Shown here one piece after another: positions 1-8,301 of a stretch of DNA of 64,000 bases. Origin of the DNA: Clostridium homopropionicum DSM 5847 (GTDB lineage: Bacteria; Bacillota; Clostridia; Clostridiales; Clostridiaceae); NCBI RefSeq assembly GCF_001263795.1, contig NZ_LHUR01000021.1, positions 43,662 to 107,661 of the forward strand, written 5' to 3'. The position numbers were made by a program, and so were the translations under genes. Position 1 is the first letter of the stretch. Each line of letters starts with the position of its first letter. Below the pieces are notes generated by a model. That model saw only the letters and a program-made list of their open reading frames with translations, ran no database searches and had not been told where the DNA came from.

Positions 1-1209
1 CTCATGCTTAAATATACGAGATATGGTTCTGCAAACGCTGCCTGTTGCATGTGATATATATGGTGAGGAAGTATACTTGTTAGTCTTTGAATTAATAAGA
101 TCATAATAATATTTTTTTAGAGAATTATCTTCTCCCTTAACTGAAGGATAAAATATTAGTCCTTTTCTAGGATTGTCCTTAGTTATGCTCGAAAATACAG
201 TATCACTAACTTGAATTCCTTTATCATCAAGTATATATACACATTCCATATTTAAATTTAAGTCCTTGTTAATTTCAACAAAGTTTAAGAGCAAATTATC
301 AAATTCATTTATATCTGCCCTTTCAAATTCTGATATTATGTGATTTAAAAGAGAATCTATTTTCCTCTTAGAAATTCTCTCTTTCTTCACCTTTAAACTC
401 ATGTAACTTTTATACTGTATTGAAGCACTTTTAATTCTAAAATCAATATTACTAATTGATTCCTCTGATAAATTTAAAGGCTTTGAAAAAAAATATCCTT
501 GTATTAAATGAGCTCCATATTCAATTGCACAATTCAGCTCCTCTTGTGTTTCTACCCCTTCTGCTACAACTATTGCTCCTATATGATTTGCCAGCTTAAC
601 AAGGCATTTAAATATTTCTTGCTTATAGTAACTTTTATCAACATCTTTTATAAGAGTTATATCTAATTTTATAACATCTGGTTCTAAAAGTAGTATTCTT
701 TCAAAGTTTGAAAAACCTGCACCCAAATCATCTAAGGCAATTAAAAATCCTTCTTTTCTGTATTTTTTTACGAATTCAACTAATACATTAATATCTTTTA
801 CGTGAGATTCATTAATTTCAATTACAATATTTTCTGGAGAAACTCCATGACTTAATACTTGCTGAAAAAGGTAATTAGAGCCCCTACCCTGTTCAATAAT
901 TGAAGCATCAATATTTACAAACAAATGAACATCTTTATTATGAAAATCTAACTTATTAAATCCTTCAATACATTTTTCACGACATAACCTATCTAGATTT
1001 ATTTCAAGTCCGTATTTATGAGCATATTCAAAGATTTTAATTGGAGAAATTAAGCTTCCATCTAATATACTTACTCCTCTTGACAATCCTTCGAAGCCAA
1101 CAATTTTATTTTTTGCTAAAGATATAATTGGTTGATAATATGGAATTATTCTTTCATTATCTATAATTTCTTTTATTTCATTAATTTCATATAAGCGGCT
1201 CTCTCTCAT
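1..1209 (-). CDS. EAL-domain cyclic-di-GMP phosphodiesterase (3' end outside window)
   Basis: Degrades cyclic-di-GMP by the EAL family mechanism (family knowledge). My translation starts MRESRLYEINEIKEII; the EAL domain fills residues 20-250. Active-site motifs are present in variant form: EGLSRG for EALLR, VNIDAS, EINES, ALDDLGAGFSNF (canonical DDFGTGYS), IKLDITLI, VVAEGVET and IQGYFFSKP. After residue 260 comes a second domain with PYISHATG and CRTISRIF, resembling the YkuI-type sensor domain found behind EAL domains. The gene runs off the left edge, so its C-terminus is missing. An AGGAGA ribosome site lies about 12 bases before ATG 1209. It follows the amino-acid ABC genes by 29 bases and may be cotranscribed with them. 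Metal and acidic residues look intact, so activity is likely. Confidence 0.9.
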   Translation of the reverse strand, partial: MRESRLYEINEIKEIIDNERIIPYYQPIISLAKNKIVGFEGLSRGVSILDGSLISPIKIFEYAHKYGLEINLDRLCREKCIEGFNKLDFHNKDVHLFVNIDASIIEQGRGSNYLFQQVLSHGVSPENIVIEINESHVKDINVLVEFVKKYRKEGFLIALDDLGAGFSNFERILLLEPDVIKLDITLIKDVDKSYYKQEIFKCLVKLANHIGAIVVAEGVETQEELNCAIEYGAHLIQGYFFSKPLNLSEESISNIDFRIKSASIQYKSYMSLKVKKERISKRKIDSLLNHIISEFERADINEFDNLLLNFVEINKDLNLNMECVYILDDKGIQVSDTVFSSITKDNPRKGLIFYPSVKGEDNSLKKYYYDLINSKTNKYTSSPYISHATGSVCRTISRIFKHE

Positions 1210-1238
1210 GCTATAAATTCTTCTCCTAAATAAATCCC

Positions 1239-1925
1239 TTACTTCATATACATGTGCTCTTCGTTTAATATGCCCTTGTCCATAGAAAGAATCCTATCAG
1301 CAACATTAGTCCCGAAAGTCATGTCATGAGTTATTATTAAAACGGTCATGGACTTTTCCACAGCAAGTTTCTTTATAAGGTTTGCCACCTCTCCTGTAAG
1401 TCCTGGATCCAATGCAGAGGTTGGCTCATCGAAACATATAAGCTTAGGCTCCATAGCAAGAGCACGTCCTATAGCCACCCTTTGCTTTTGACCTCCTGAA
1501 AGCTCACAAGGATAATTATCTTTCTTATCTAATAGCCCTAAAAAGCTTAGTATTTCCACAGCCTTTTTTTCTGCTATTTCCTTTGAAAGCCCTAATACTA
1601 CTCTTGGTGCTTCTGTAATATTTTCTAAAACACTCATATGTGGAAATAGATTAAAGCTTTGAAATACCAGCCCTATATCTTTTCTAATTTCTATCTCATC
1701 TTTTTTAGAGGATGCTACACCATCCTTGTACAAGTACTTCCCATTTATTATAATAGAGCCCTTATCAGGATCTGTTAATCCGTTTATGCATCTTAAAAGG
1801 GTTGTCTTACCTCCTCCAGATGGTCCAACAATTACTGTAATTTCCCCTTCCTTTAATTGAAGATTTACACCCTTTAGAACTTTATTCTTACCAAAGTTTT
1901 TCTCTAATCCTTCTACCTTAAGCAT
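1239..1925 (-). CDS. Polar amino-acid ABC transporter, ATP-binding subunit
   Basis: Cytoplasmic ATPase of a family-3 amino-acid importer (GlnQ/HisP type). It has Walker A GPSGGGKTT near residue 35, Q-loop VFQSFNLFPHMSV, signature LSGGQKQR near 143, Walker B LICFDEPTSALDP and the H-loop IITHDM. At 228 residues it is slightly short of the usual 240. It is the third gene of a binding protein, permease, ATPase order on the minus strand, 10 bases after the permease gene. The substrate cannot be read from the ATPase; the binding protein suggests a polar amino acid. Confidence 0.95.
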   Translation of the reverse strand: MLKVEGLEKNFGKNKVLKGVNLQLKEGEITVIVGPSGGGKTTLLRCINGLTDPDKGSIIINGKYLYKDGVASSKKDEIEIRKDIGLVFQSFNLFPHMSVLENITEAPRVVLGLSKEIAEKKAVEILSFLGLLDKKDNYPCELSGGQKQRVAIGRALAMEPKLICFDEPTSALDPGLTGEVANLIKKLAVEKSMTVLIITHDMTFGTNVADRILSMDKGILNEEHMYMK

Positions 1926-1935
1926 TATTGCCCTC

Positions 1936-2577
1936 CTATTGATAATAGCTGTATCTTTTTTCTATAAGCTTAAATAGCTGCGTAAATACTGCAATTAAAA
2001 GTAAATAAATGATACCAACTGCCACCAATGGTATTAAAGAGGCTTCCTTGTTTGATGCAATCTTACCAATTTTCAATAGTTCATCTAAACCAACTACATA
2101 TACAAGGGCAGTATCCTTTACAAGAGTAATAACTTCATTAGCTACTGCTGGCAATATCCTTTTAGTTGCCTGAGGAAGAACTATCTTCATAAATATATGT
2201 CTTGGTGGAAGTCCAAGAACCTTTGCTCCTTCGTACTGACCTTCATCTATAGAGGATATTCCCGCTCTAAATATCTCTGCTAAATAAGCTCCATAATTTA
2301 GAACAAAGGCTAAGATTGCAGCTGGAAATCTATCAAAAGCAATGCCTATGATAGGTAATCCAAAGAAAATAAATACAATCTGTAAAAGAAGAGGAGTTCC
2401 TCTCATTATTAATACATAAAAACCAGTTACCGAGCTAACTATTTTATTTTTAGATAATCTTCCTACTGCAATTAATACTCCAAGTGGTATTGAAAAGACT
2501 AAAGTCAATATAAATACCTGTAAAGTAACCTTAAGCCCTTCAAATATCTGAGGTAATAGGTTAATTATGTTATTCAT
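1936..2577 (-). CDS. Polar amino-acid ABC transporter, permease
   Basis: Membrane subunit of the His/Glu/Gln/Arg-type importer, 213 residues. It starts with an amphipathic stretch, then TLQVFILTLVFSIPLGVLI as the first membrane span, and about five spans follow. The cytoplasmic EAA loop that contacts the ATPase is recognisable as YEGAKVLGLPPRHIFMKIVLPQA. A single permease gene implies a homodimer. It lies 22 bases after the binding-protein gene and 10 bases before the ATPase gene, so the three form one operon. Confidence 0.94.
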   Translation of the reverse strand: MNNIINLLPQIFEGLKVTLQVFILTLVFSIPLGVLIAVGRLSKNKIVSSVTGFYVLIMRGTPLLLQIVFIFFGLPIIGIAFDRFPAAILAFVLNYGAYLAEIFRAGISSIDEGQYEGAKVLGLPPRHIFMKIVLPQATKRILPAVANEVITLVKDTALVYVVGLDELLKIGKIASNKEASLIPLVAVGIIYLLLIAVFTQLFKLIEKRYSYYQ

Positions 2578-2599
2578 AGAAATCCTCCTCTATAAGCCA

Positions 2600-3400
2600 C
2601 TATTTAAATATGTCTTCTCCAAACCACTTCTTAGAAATTTCAGCAGCTTTACCATCTTTCTTCATTTCATCAAAAGCAGCGTTTAATTTATCAAGTAAAG
2701 CCTTGTCTTCTTTTCTTACACCAACGCCATAAGATTCACTTCCGAAGTCCTCTTTTAATACTTTATATTTTTCTTGTCCTTTTTTGCTGATGTAATATCT
2801 TATTAATATTTCGTCTGCTACTACTGCATCAATTCTCTTTGCTTCTAAATCCATTAAAGCATCATTGTTAGTTTCAAAAGTATAGATCTTTCCATCCTTA
2901 AAGCTCTTTACAAGTTCTGGTTCCTTGTTTATTGCATCCACAGCGCTAGATTGATTTTGAGCTCCTACCTTCGCTCCTTTTAAATCAGCCTTTGCATTTA
3001 GCTTTGAATCTGCAAGAGTTACAATAACTTGTCTATTATCTAGGTATGGTCTAGAGAAGCTTACTTTTTCTTTTCTTTCTTCAGTTATTGTATAACCATT
3101 CCATATAAAATCTATTTTACCTGAAGTAAGTTCTGATTCTTTCATAGACCAATCTATTGGCTGGAATGTTATTTCTTTTCCTATTCTCTTTGATACTTCC
3201 TTTGCAAGGTCTATATCAAAGCCCACTACTTCACCTTTATCGTCCTTAAAGCCCATTGGAACAAAGGTATCGTCAAAACCAAGAACTAATTTTTCTTTAG
3301 ATAATGCACCTTGTTCTGCCTTTTTAGTACACCCTACAACACTTAATGCTAATACTGAAATTACTGCAATTGCTATAATACTTTTTAAGCTTTTTTTCAT
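2600..3400 (-). CDS. Polar amino-acid ABC transporter, substrate-binding lipoprotein
   Basis: Extracellular family-3 solute-binding lipoprotein. The start is placed at ATG 3400, five codons inside the longest frame, because GGAGG sits 7 bases before it. The signal peptide ends in LSVVGC, so Cys is the lipidated residue. Family motifs include GFDIDLAKEVSKRIG, then DFIWNGYTITEERK and FSRPYLDN, typical of amino-acid binders. It is the first gene of the operon, whose promoter should lie in 3401-3487. The exact ligand (cystine, arginine, glutamine and so on) is not readable here. Confidence 0.94.
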   Translation of the reverse strand: MKKSLKSIIAIAVISVLALSVVGCTKKAEQGALSKEKLVLGFDDTFVPMGFKDDKGEVVGFDIDLAKEVSKRIGKEITFQPIDWSMKESELTSGKIDFIWNGYTITEERKEKVSFSRPYLDNRQVIVTLADSKLNAKADLKGAKVGAQNQSSAVDAINKEPELVKSFKDGKIYTFETNNDALMDLEAKRIDAVVADEILIRYYISKKGQEKYKVLKEDFGSESYGVGVRKEDKALLDKLNAAFDEMKKDGKAAEISKKWFGEDIFK

Positions 3401-3487
3401 TTTTATATCCTCCATTTAATTAATAATTACTTCATACACTTATTACTTTAACGCATTAAATTGATAAGGTCAATATGTATATAAAGG

Positions 3488-4399
3488 TTAAAAATGCTCA
3501 TTTTTGTACTCAATTGCTTTTATCATTTTAAATAAAAGTTCATTAATAGGAGTAGGTACACCAAATCTTTTTCCAAGCTCTATAACTTTACCAGCAAGCA
3601 TTTCCACTTCTGTTTTTCTTTTAGCTTCTACATCTTGCAGCATTGAGGTTTTTTTCTCCGGTGCTAGCTTGTTAAGAATTACTATGAAATCATCTATACC
3701 ACTTTCCTCTAAATTAATATTCATAACCTTTGAAAGCTCAATTACTTCCTTCATAGCACTTATCATAAAGCTTCTAGCTTCTTCGTTCTGTTGGAAAAGA
3801 CCATAAGGCCCAAGAAGTACAGCCGAAGTTTGGTTAATTCCAACATTGATTAAAAATTTCCACCATTGTTCCCTTATCATTTCATTAGAGATTTTATAAG
3901 AAATCTTAGCTTTTTTAAACAGTTCTTCAACCTCAGCTACAGCTTTAGGATTTTTACCAAAACCATCTCCAAATACAATTGTTCCTTGGTTTAAATATTC
4001 AATTCTATTGCCTATCCTAAGTGCATCTATTACAACTGAAAATCCAAATAATACTTTTTCTTTTCCAAAAATATCCGCTAATATCTCTTCAGAATCAATA
4101 CCATTAAGCAAGGATACAATTATAGTTTCTTGTCCCACAAATGGCTTCATAAGTTTAATTGCATCTTTCAAATCATGATATTTAACAGATACAAAAATTA
4201 TATCCATCTTAATAGAATCTTCTTTATCAGTTAGCATATTTAAATCATAATGTTTGTTATTTACAAAAATACCTTCTCTTTCATATCTTTCCTTTCGTGA
4301 ATCATCAACAATCACGTAAATATCTATACTTTCATCCATCATTTGAGCCCCATATGTACCACCAATAGCTCCAAATCCTACAAATCCAATTTTTTGCAT
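3488..4399 (-). CDS. panE: 2-dehydropantoate 2-reductase (ketopantoate reductase)
   Basis: NADPH-dependent reduction of ketopantoate to pantoate in coenzyme A synthesis. The 303-residue protein opens with the Rossmann glycine motif GFVGFGAIGGTYG. It carries the family VSVKYHDL segment with the conserved lysine, LLNGID, and the C-terminal EQWWKFLINVGINQ helix that holds the catalytic Lys/Asn region. Many clostridia have paralogues of this family, so the substrate could be a related 2-oxo acid. It stands alone beside ilvBN; acetolactate synthase also feeds the ketoisovalerate branch leading to pantoate, so the neighbourhood makes metabolic sense. Confidence 0.85.
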   Translation of the reverse strand: MQKIGFVGFGAIGGTYGAQMMDESIDIYVIVDDSRKERYEREGIFVNNKHYDLNMLTDKEDSIKMDIIFVSVKYHDLKDAIKLMKPFVGQETIIVSLLNGIDSEEILADIFGKEKVLFGFSVVIDALRIGNRIEYLNQGTIVFGDGFGKNPKAVAEVEELFKKAKISYKISNEMIREQWWKFLINVGINQTSAVLLGPYGLFQQNEEARSFMISAMKEVIELSKVMNINLEESGIDDFIVILNKLAPEKKTSMLQDVEAKRKTEVEMLAGKVIELGKRFGVPTPINELLFKMIKAIEYKNEHF

Positions 4400-4500
4400 A
4401 CTAACCCCTCCATTTCTAAATAATTTATTGATAATATATACCTTTTATTTTGAAAGGTCAAATATAACTTTCATATTTATCCATTAAATTACATAAAGAC

Positions 4501-4522
4501 GGCTCCTGTTTAAACAGGAGCC
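4501..4522 (-). terminator. Hairpin downstream of ilvN
   Basis: A perfect 22-base palindrome (arm GGCTCCTGTTT) lies 54 bases beyond the ilvN stop. On the minus strand it is followed by GTCTTTATG, a weak U-tract, so termination is likely but not of textbook strength. Confidence 0.65.
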
Positions 4523-4575
4523 AAGTTGTTCTAGACATCATTATGCTTTTTTATATTAATCTATTGATATATTAT

Positions 4576-5052
4576 CTATACTCCCTTATTTAGAGCTACC
4601 ATCCCTGTTCTTGCAAGCTCAACAATTCCATAAGGTGTGATCATCTTAATCAATAAATCAATTTTTTCTGGTTTTCCACTAAATTCTATAGTTAAAGTTG
4701 ATTGAGACATGTCAACTATCTTAGCTTGCAATATGGTACATATATCTAGTATCTCACCACGATTGTTTCCTTGAGAATTAACTTTTATAAGTACTAGTTC
4801 TCTCCTAATTGAACATTCTGTCTCTAACGTTTGAACTTTTATAACATCAATTTGCTTATTTAATTGTTTTTCAACCTGCTCCATTGTACGCTCATCTCCA
4901 CTAGATACAATGGTCATTCTGGAAATAGAGCTATCCTCTGTTTCCCCGACAACAAGGCTTTCGATATTAAAACCTCTTCTTGAAAATAGTCCTGCTGTTC
5001 TTGAAAGAACGCCTGATTTATTTTCAACTAAAACTGAAAATATTCTTCTCAT
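4576..5052 (-). CDS. ilvN: Acetolactate synthase, small (regulatory) subunit
   Basis: Regulatory subunit of acetohydroxyacid synthase, giving valine feedback control in branched-chain amino-acid synthesis. The 158 residues match the usual length. The ACT domain comes first (MRRIFSVLVENKSGVLSRTA, then FSRRGFNIESL), with the C-terminal half ending in ELARTGMVAL as in IlvH/IlvN proteins. It starts 15 bases after the ilvB stop, so the subunits are cotranslated. No T-box or leader peptide was seen upstream of the pair. Confidence 0.96.
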   Translation of the reverse strand: MRRIFSVLVENKSGVLSRTAGLFSRRGFNIESLVVGETEDSSISRMTIVSSGDERTMEQVEKQLNKQIDVIKVQTLETECSIRRELVLIKVNSQGNNRGEILDICTILQAKIVDMSQSTLTIEFSGKPEKIDLLIKMITPYGIVELARTGMVALNKGV

Positions 5053-5067
5053 AAGCTCTACTCCTTT

Positions 5068-6690
5068 CTATTGTGTAACTTCAAAAGGATATATATTAAG
5101 TTCCATAATACACGAACCCTTTTCTTCAATAAACTTTTCAATTGACTGATTCATTTCATTCATATCTTTTACACGAATAAAAGGTATACCATAGGCACTA
5201 GCTAAAATGCCAAAATCAGGACTTCCTTCAAGACTTACTGCCATAAATCTATCTTCCATTTTATTATGCTGAAATTCTCGTACCAAACCTAAATAAGTAT
5301 TTCTCATAATAATTACTTTTATTTTAATCCCAAATTGCACGATGGTAGCAAGTTCCATAAAGCTCATTTGGAAGGATCCATCTCCGCATACTGCTACTAC
5401 CTGCCTATCTGGTGCTGCTGCTTTTGCTCCCATGGCAGCAGGTATAGAATATCCCATAGTACCCATTCCTCCAGTTGTAAAAAATCTTCCATTTCTTACA
5501 ATGTGGTTATTAGCAGACCATAATTGATTTTGACCTACATCAGCAACATATATAACGTCTTCGTCTAACTTTTCTGACAATTTACTAATGAATTTAGCAG
5601 GGTTTACATATCCCTCTCTATCTTCTTTAATCTTTGTCATTTGTTCTTTCCACTTGTTTAAAGTTGATATCCATTCTCTATTATCACATTTGATTTCATT
5701 TTGTAAAATTTGATCTAAAACCTTTCCTGCATCACCAACAATAGGAATATTTGTCCCCATTATTTTCCCTATTTCTGCTGGGTCAATATCAATATGAACT
5801 GTTACTGTATCTTTTTCAACTAATCTTGGATTTGTTACAGCTCTATCTGCAACTCTTGCACCAATAATAATTAGTAAATCGCTTTCATTTAAAGCTTTAT
5901 TTGCATAGGATTTTCCACTAGAACCAAGCATTCCGAAATACAATGGATGTTCAGTTGGCAAAGCACCTATTCCCATCATTGTGGATATAACAGGTATTGA
6001 AAGCTTTTCACAAAATTCTCTTAGCTTATCTTGTGCCTTGCTTGAGAAAATACCTCCTCCAACACATATTACAGGTTGTTTTGCATCTTCTATTGCTTTA
6101 GCAACTCTTTTAATCTGCATTACATGTCCTTTAACGTTTGGCTTGTATCCTCTAATGTTAACTTCCTTTGGATACTCATCAAAATCTATCAACTGATTCT
6201 GTATATCCATAGGAACATCGATAAGCACTGGTCCTGGTCTTCCTGTAGAGGCTATATGAAATGCTTCTTTAAATATACGCGGAATATCTTTAGCATCTTT
6301 CACTAAGTAGCTGTACTTTGTAAATGGTTCTGCAGAACCTGTAATGTCTACCTCTTGAAATACATCACTGCCTAATTGATCACTAGGTACCTGACCTGAT
6401 ATAGCTATTAAAGGTATGCTGTCCATGTACGCTGTTGCCAATGCTGTAATTAGGTTTGTAGCCCCTGGGCCACTTGTCACTACACATACTGCCGGTTTTC
6501 CTGTTACTCTTGCATAACCATTGGCTGCATGTCCTGCATTCTGTTCTGTTCGTACTAAAACATTTTTTATGCTTGAACTATAAACGCTGTCATAAAATGG
6601 ACAAATAGCAACCCCCGGATAACCAAATAACAAAGAAATTCCTTCTTCTTCAAGACACTTAACCATTGCTTGAGCCCCTGTTATCTTCAT
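5068..6690 (-). CDS. ilvB: Acetolactate synthase, large (catalytic) subunit
   Basis: Thiamine-diphosphate enzyme joining two pyruvates to acetolactate, or pyruvate and 2-oxobutyrate to acetohydroxybutyrate. The N-terminal domain has GYPGVAICPFYD and the catalytic-Glu region VRTEQNAGHAANGYAR. The middle FAD-binding domain spans about residues 190-330. The C-terminal ThDP domain has GDGSFQMSFMELAT followed by the N of MRNTYLG. The start is set at ATG 6690 (MKITGAQAMVK): the GAAAGG ribosome site is 8-9 bases before it but abuts the alternative ATG at 6699. The product is 540 residues, slightly short of E. coli and typical for clostridia. It leads the ilvBN operon. Confidence 0.95.
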   Translation of the reverse strand: MKITGAQAMVKCLEEEGISLLFGYPGVAICPFYDSVYSSSIKNVLVRTEQNAGHAANGYARVTGKPAVCVVTSGPGATNLITALATAYMDSIPLIAISGQVPSDQLGSDVFQEVDITGSAEPFTKYSYLVKDAKDIPRIFKEAFHIASTGRPGPVLIDVPMDIQNQLIDFDEYPKEVNIRGYKPNVKGHVMQIKRVAKAIEDAKQPVICVGGGIFSSKAQDKLREFCEKLSIPVISTMMGIGALPTEHPLYFGMLGSSGKSYANKALNESDLLIIIGARVADRAVTNPRLVEKDTVTVHIDIDPAEIGKIMGTNIPIVGDAGKVLDQILQNEIKCDNREWISTLNKWKEQMTKIKEDREGYVNPAKFISKLSEKLDEDVIYVADVGQNQLWSANNHIVRNGRFFTTGGMGTMGYSIPAAMGAKAAAPDRQVVAVCGDGSFQMSFMELATIVQFGIKIKVIIMRNTYLGLVREFQHNKMEDRFMAVSLEGSPDFGILASAYGIPFIRVKDMNEMNQSIEKFIEEKGSCIMELNIYPFEVTQ

Positions 6691-6800
6691 TTTATCCATC
6701 CTTTCAAACTTGGCTATTATAAATAATAACCTACCCCATATTGTTTGTTGTATTATAATAATATACTATTTTAATTGTTTTATTGTCAAGAGTAAGGTAG

Positions 6801-6989
6801 TTAAGCTTTCCCCTCTTGCCTTTCGCTTAAAAATGTGGCTCCAAGTATAAGTATTCCACCAATTGCTTAGATATAACTCATCTTTTCTCCTAAAAAAATT
6901 GATGCAATTATTACTGCAGAAATTAGATCTATATAGCTTAGAACAGCTATCGACTGGCCTTTTAGTTGTTTTATGGCTGTAAAATACAA
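6801..6989 (-). pseudogene. EamA/DMT transporter remnant (C-terminal end)
   Basis: The minus strand reads LYFTAIKQLKGQSIAVLSYI, then DLISAVIIASIFLGEKMSYI, an in-frame TAA, AIGGILILGATFLSERQEG and a stop. This is the last two membrane helices of an EamA-family drug/metabolite carrier; the ALSYIxP-like and FLGE motifs are typical. The rest of the gene is absent: its 5' part has been replaced by the MFS gene, whose stop codon abuts the fragment. It lies between that gene and ilvB and is non-functional. Confidence 0.8.
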
Positions 6990-6990
6990 A

Positions 6991-8175
6991 TCATATAGTT
7001 TTTCTGTAAAATATCATCATAAGTATAGCGGCTACTAGTGCTAATACTGATCCATAATAAAATGGGACACTGTTATTTATGTTATCGTAAAGAAATCCTG
7101 CTATAAGACTTGCAGGTAACAGAGTAAATCCTAATAGACAATTATAAATTCCAAGTCCAGTACCACGCTTATCTTTATCAATAAGATCTGAAACTAATGC
7201 TTTTTGCACTCCATCAGTAGTTGCACTATAAAGTCCATATAAGGCAAATAGTAAAATTAATACTGTCTTACTGCTTGTTTTTCCAAATCCAAAATATATT
7301 ACTGAATATATAATATATCCAAAAATTATAAGTTTTTCTCTTCCTATCTTATCTGACAAAATTCCTGCAGAAATAGAAAAAATGACCGATACAGCGTTGA
7401 ATATAAGATATATAATAGGTATAAATGCAGCTTCAATTCCAATGTCACTTGCTTTTACTAGCAATAATGCATCTGTTGAATTTCCAAGAGTAAAAATAAA
7501 AACTATGAAAAGAAAAATATAATACTTTTTTGAAAAATCCTTAAATAAAATTGGTCCTAAAGGCTTAACCTTATCACTTTTTGCTTCTTTCACAAAGTAA
7601 ATAACAGAAATTAATCCTAATAAACCTGGAATTGCTGCAAATAAAAATACTCTCCTATAATTGCCCGGGAAAAGCAATAGCACTCCTGCAGCAAGTAGTG
7701 GTCCTATTATTGCTCCACTATTATCCATAGCCTTATGAAAACCAAAGCTTTTTCCCTTTGAAGACTCCTCAGAGGAAGCAGCAATTAAACTATCTCTAGG
7801 GGCTGTTCTTATTCCTTTCCCAAGTCTTTCAGAAAACCTTATAACTAAAACCTGAAATGGAGTATTAACAAATGCAAAAAGTGGGGAAAGAAATATAGTA
7901 AAAGCATATCCAATAATCATGAAAGGTTTGTTTTTTCTGATTTTATCGCTCCACCAACCTGACAAAGCTTTAATTATAGAAGCTGTGCTTTCTGCAACCC
8001 CTTCAATTAATGACAATTCTGTTTTTGATGCTCCTAAGGTTATTAAAAAAAGCGGCATAATTGCATATATCATTTTTGTTGTGGTATCAGTAAGAAAGCT
8101 GGTAATCCCCACAAAAAAAATATTTCTTTCAAGTCCTAAAATCTTTTTTTCAGTGTATGTTTTCTCTATATTCAT
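6991..8175 (-). CDS. MFS transporter
   Basis: Twelve-helix major facilitator carrier of 394 residues. Loop 2-3 has the family motif GWWSDKIRKNKPFMIIGY (canonical GxxxDRxGRR), with a second copy in the C-terminal half as GILSDKIGREKLIIFGY. The helix-4 segment RFSERLGKGIRTAPRDSLIA is typical of the subgroup annotated as multidrug or unknown-substrate MFS proteins. GAGGAA lies before the ATG at 8175. It is a single gene, divergent from the acetate-kinase-like gene, with the promoters of both in 8176-8301. Substrate unknown. Confidence 0.9.
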   Translation of the reverse strand: MNIEKTYTEKKILGLERNIFFVGITSFLTDTTTKMIYAIMPLFLITLGASKTELSLIEGVAESTASIIKALSGWWSDKIRKNKPFMIIGYAFTIFLSPLFAFVNTPFQVLVIRFSERLGKGIRTAPRDSLIAASSEESSKGKSFGFHKAMDNSGAIIGPLLAAGVLLLFPGNYRRVFLFAAIPGLLGLISVIYFVKEAKSDKVKPLGPILFKDFSKKYYIFLFIVFIFTLGNSTDALLLVKASDIGIEAAFIPIIYLIFNAVSVIFSISAGILSDKIGREKLIIFGYIIYSVIYFGFGKTSSKTVLILLFALYGLYSATTDGVQKALVSDLIDKDKRGTGLGIYNCLLGFTLLPASLIAGFLYDNINNSVPFYYGSVLALVAAILMMIFYRKTI

Positions 8176-8301
8176 GGCTTATTCCTCTTAGAACTAATTT
8201 TATTTCCACATAAATTACATAAATATATGTTACCACATTTATTATTTAACTACATTAATAATTAAGGTATAATAAAAAGAAAAATAGCTGGAGGTTTTTA
8301 T

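Noticed and set aside
6700..6800. T-box or leader peptide for ilvBN
   Set aside because: No conserved T-box sequence, no stem array and no leucine/valine-rich leader peptide was found in the short upstream region.
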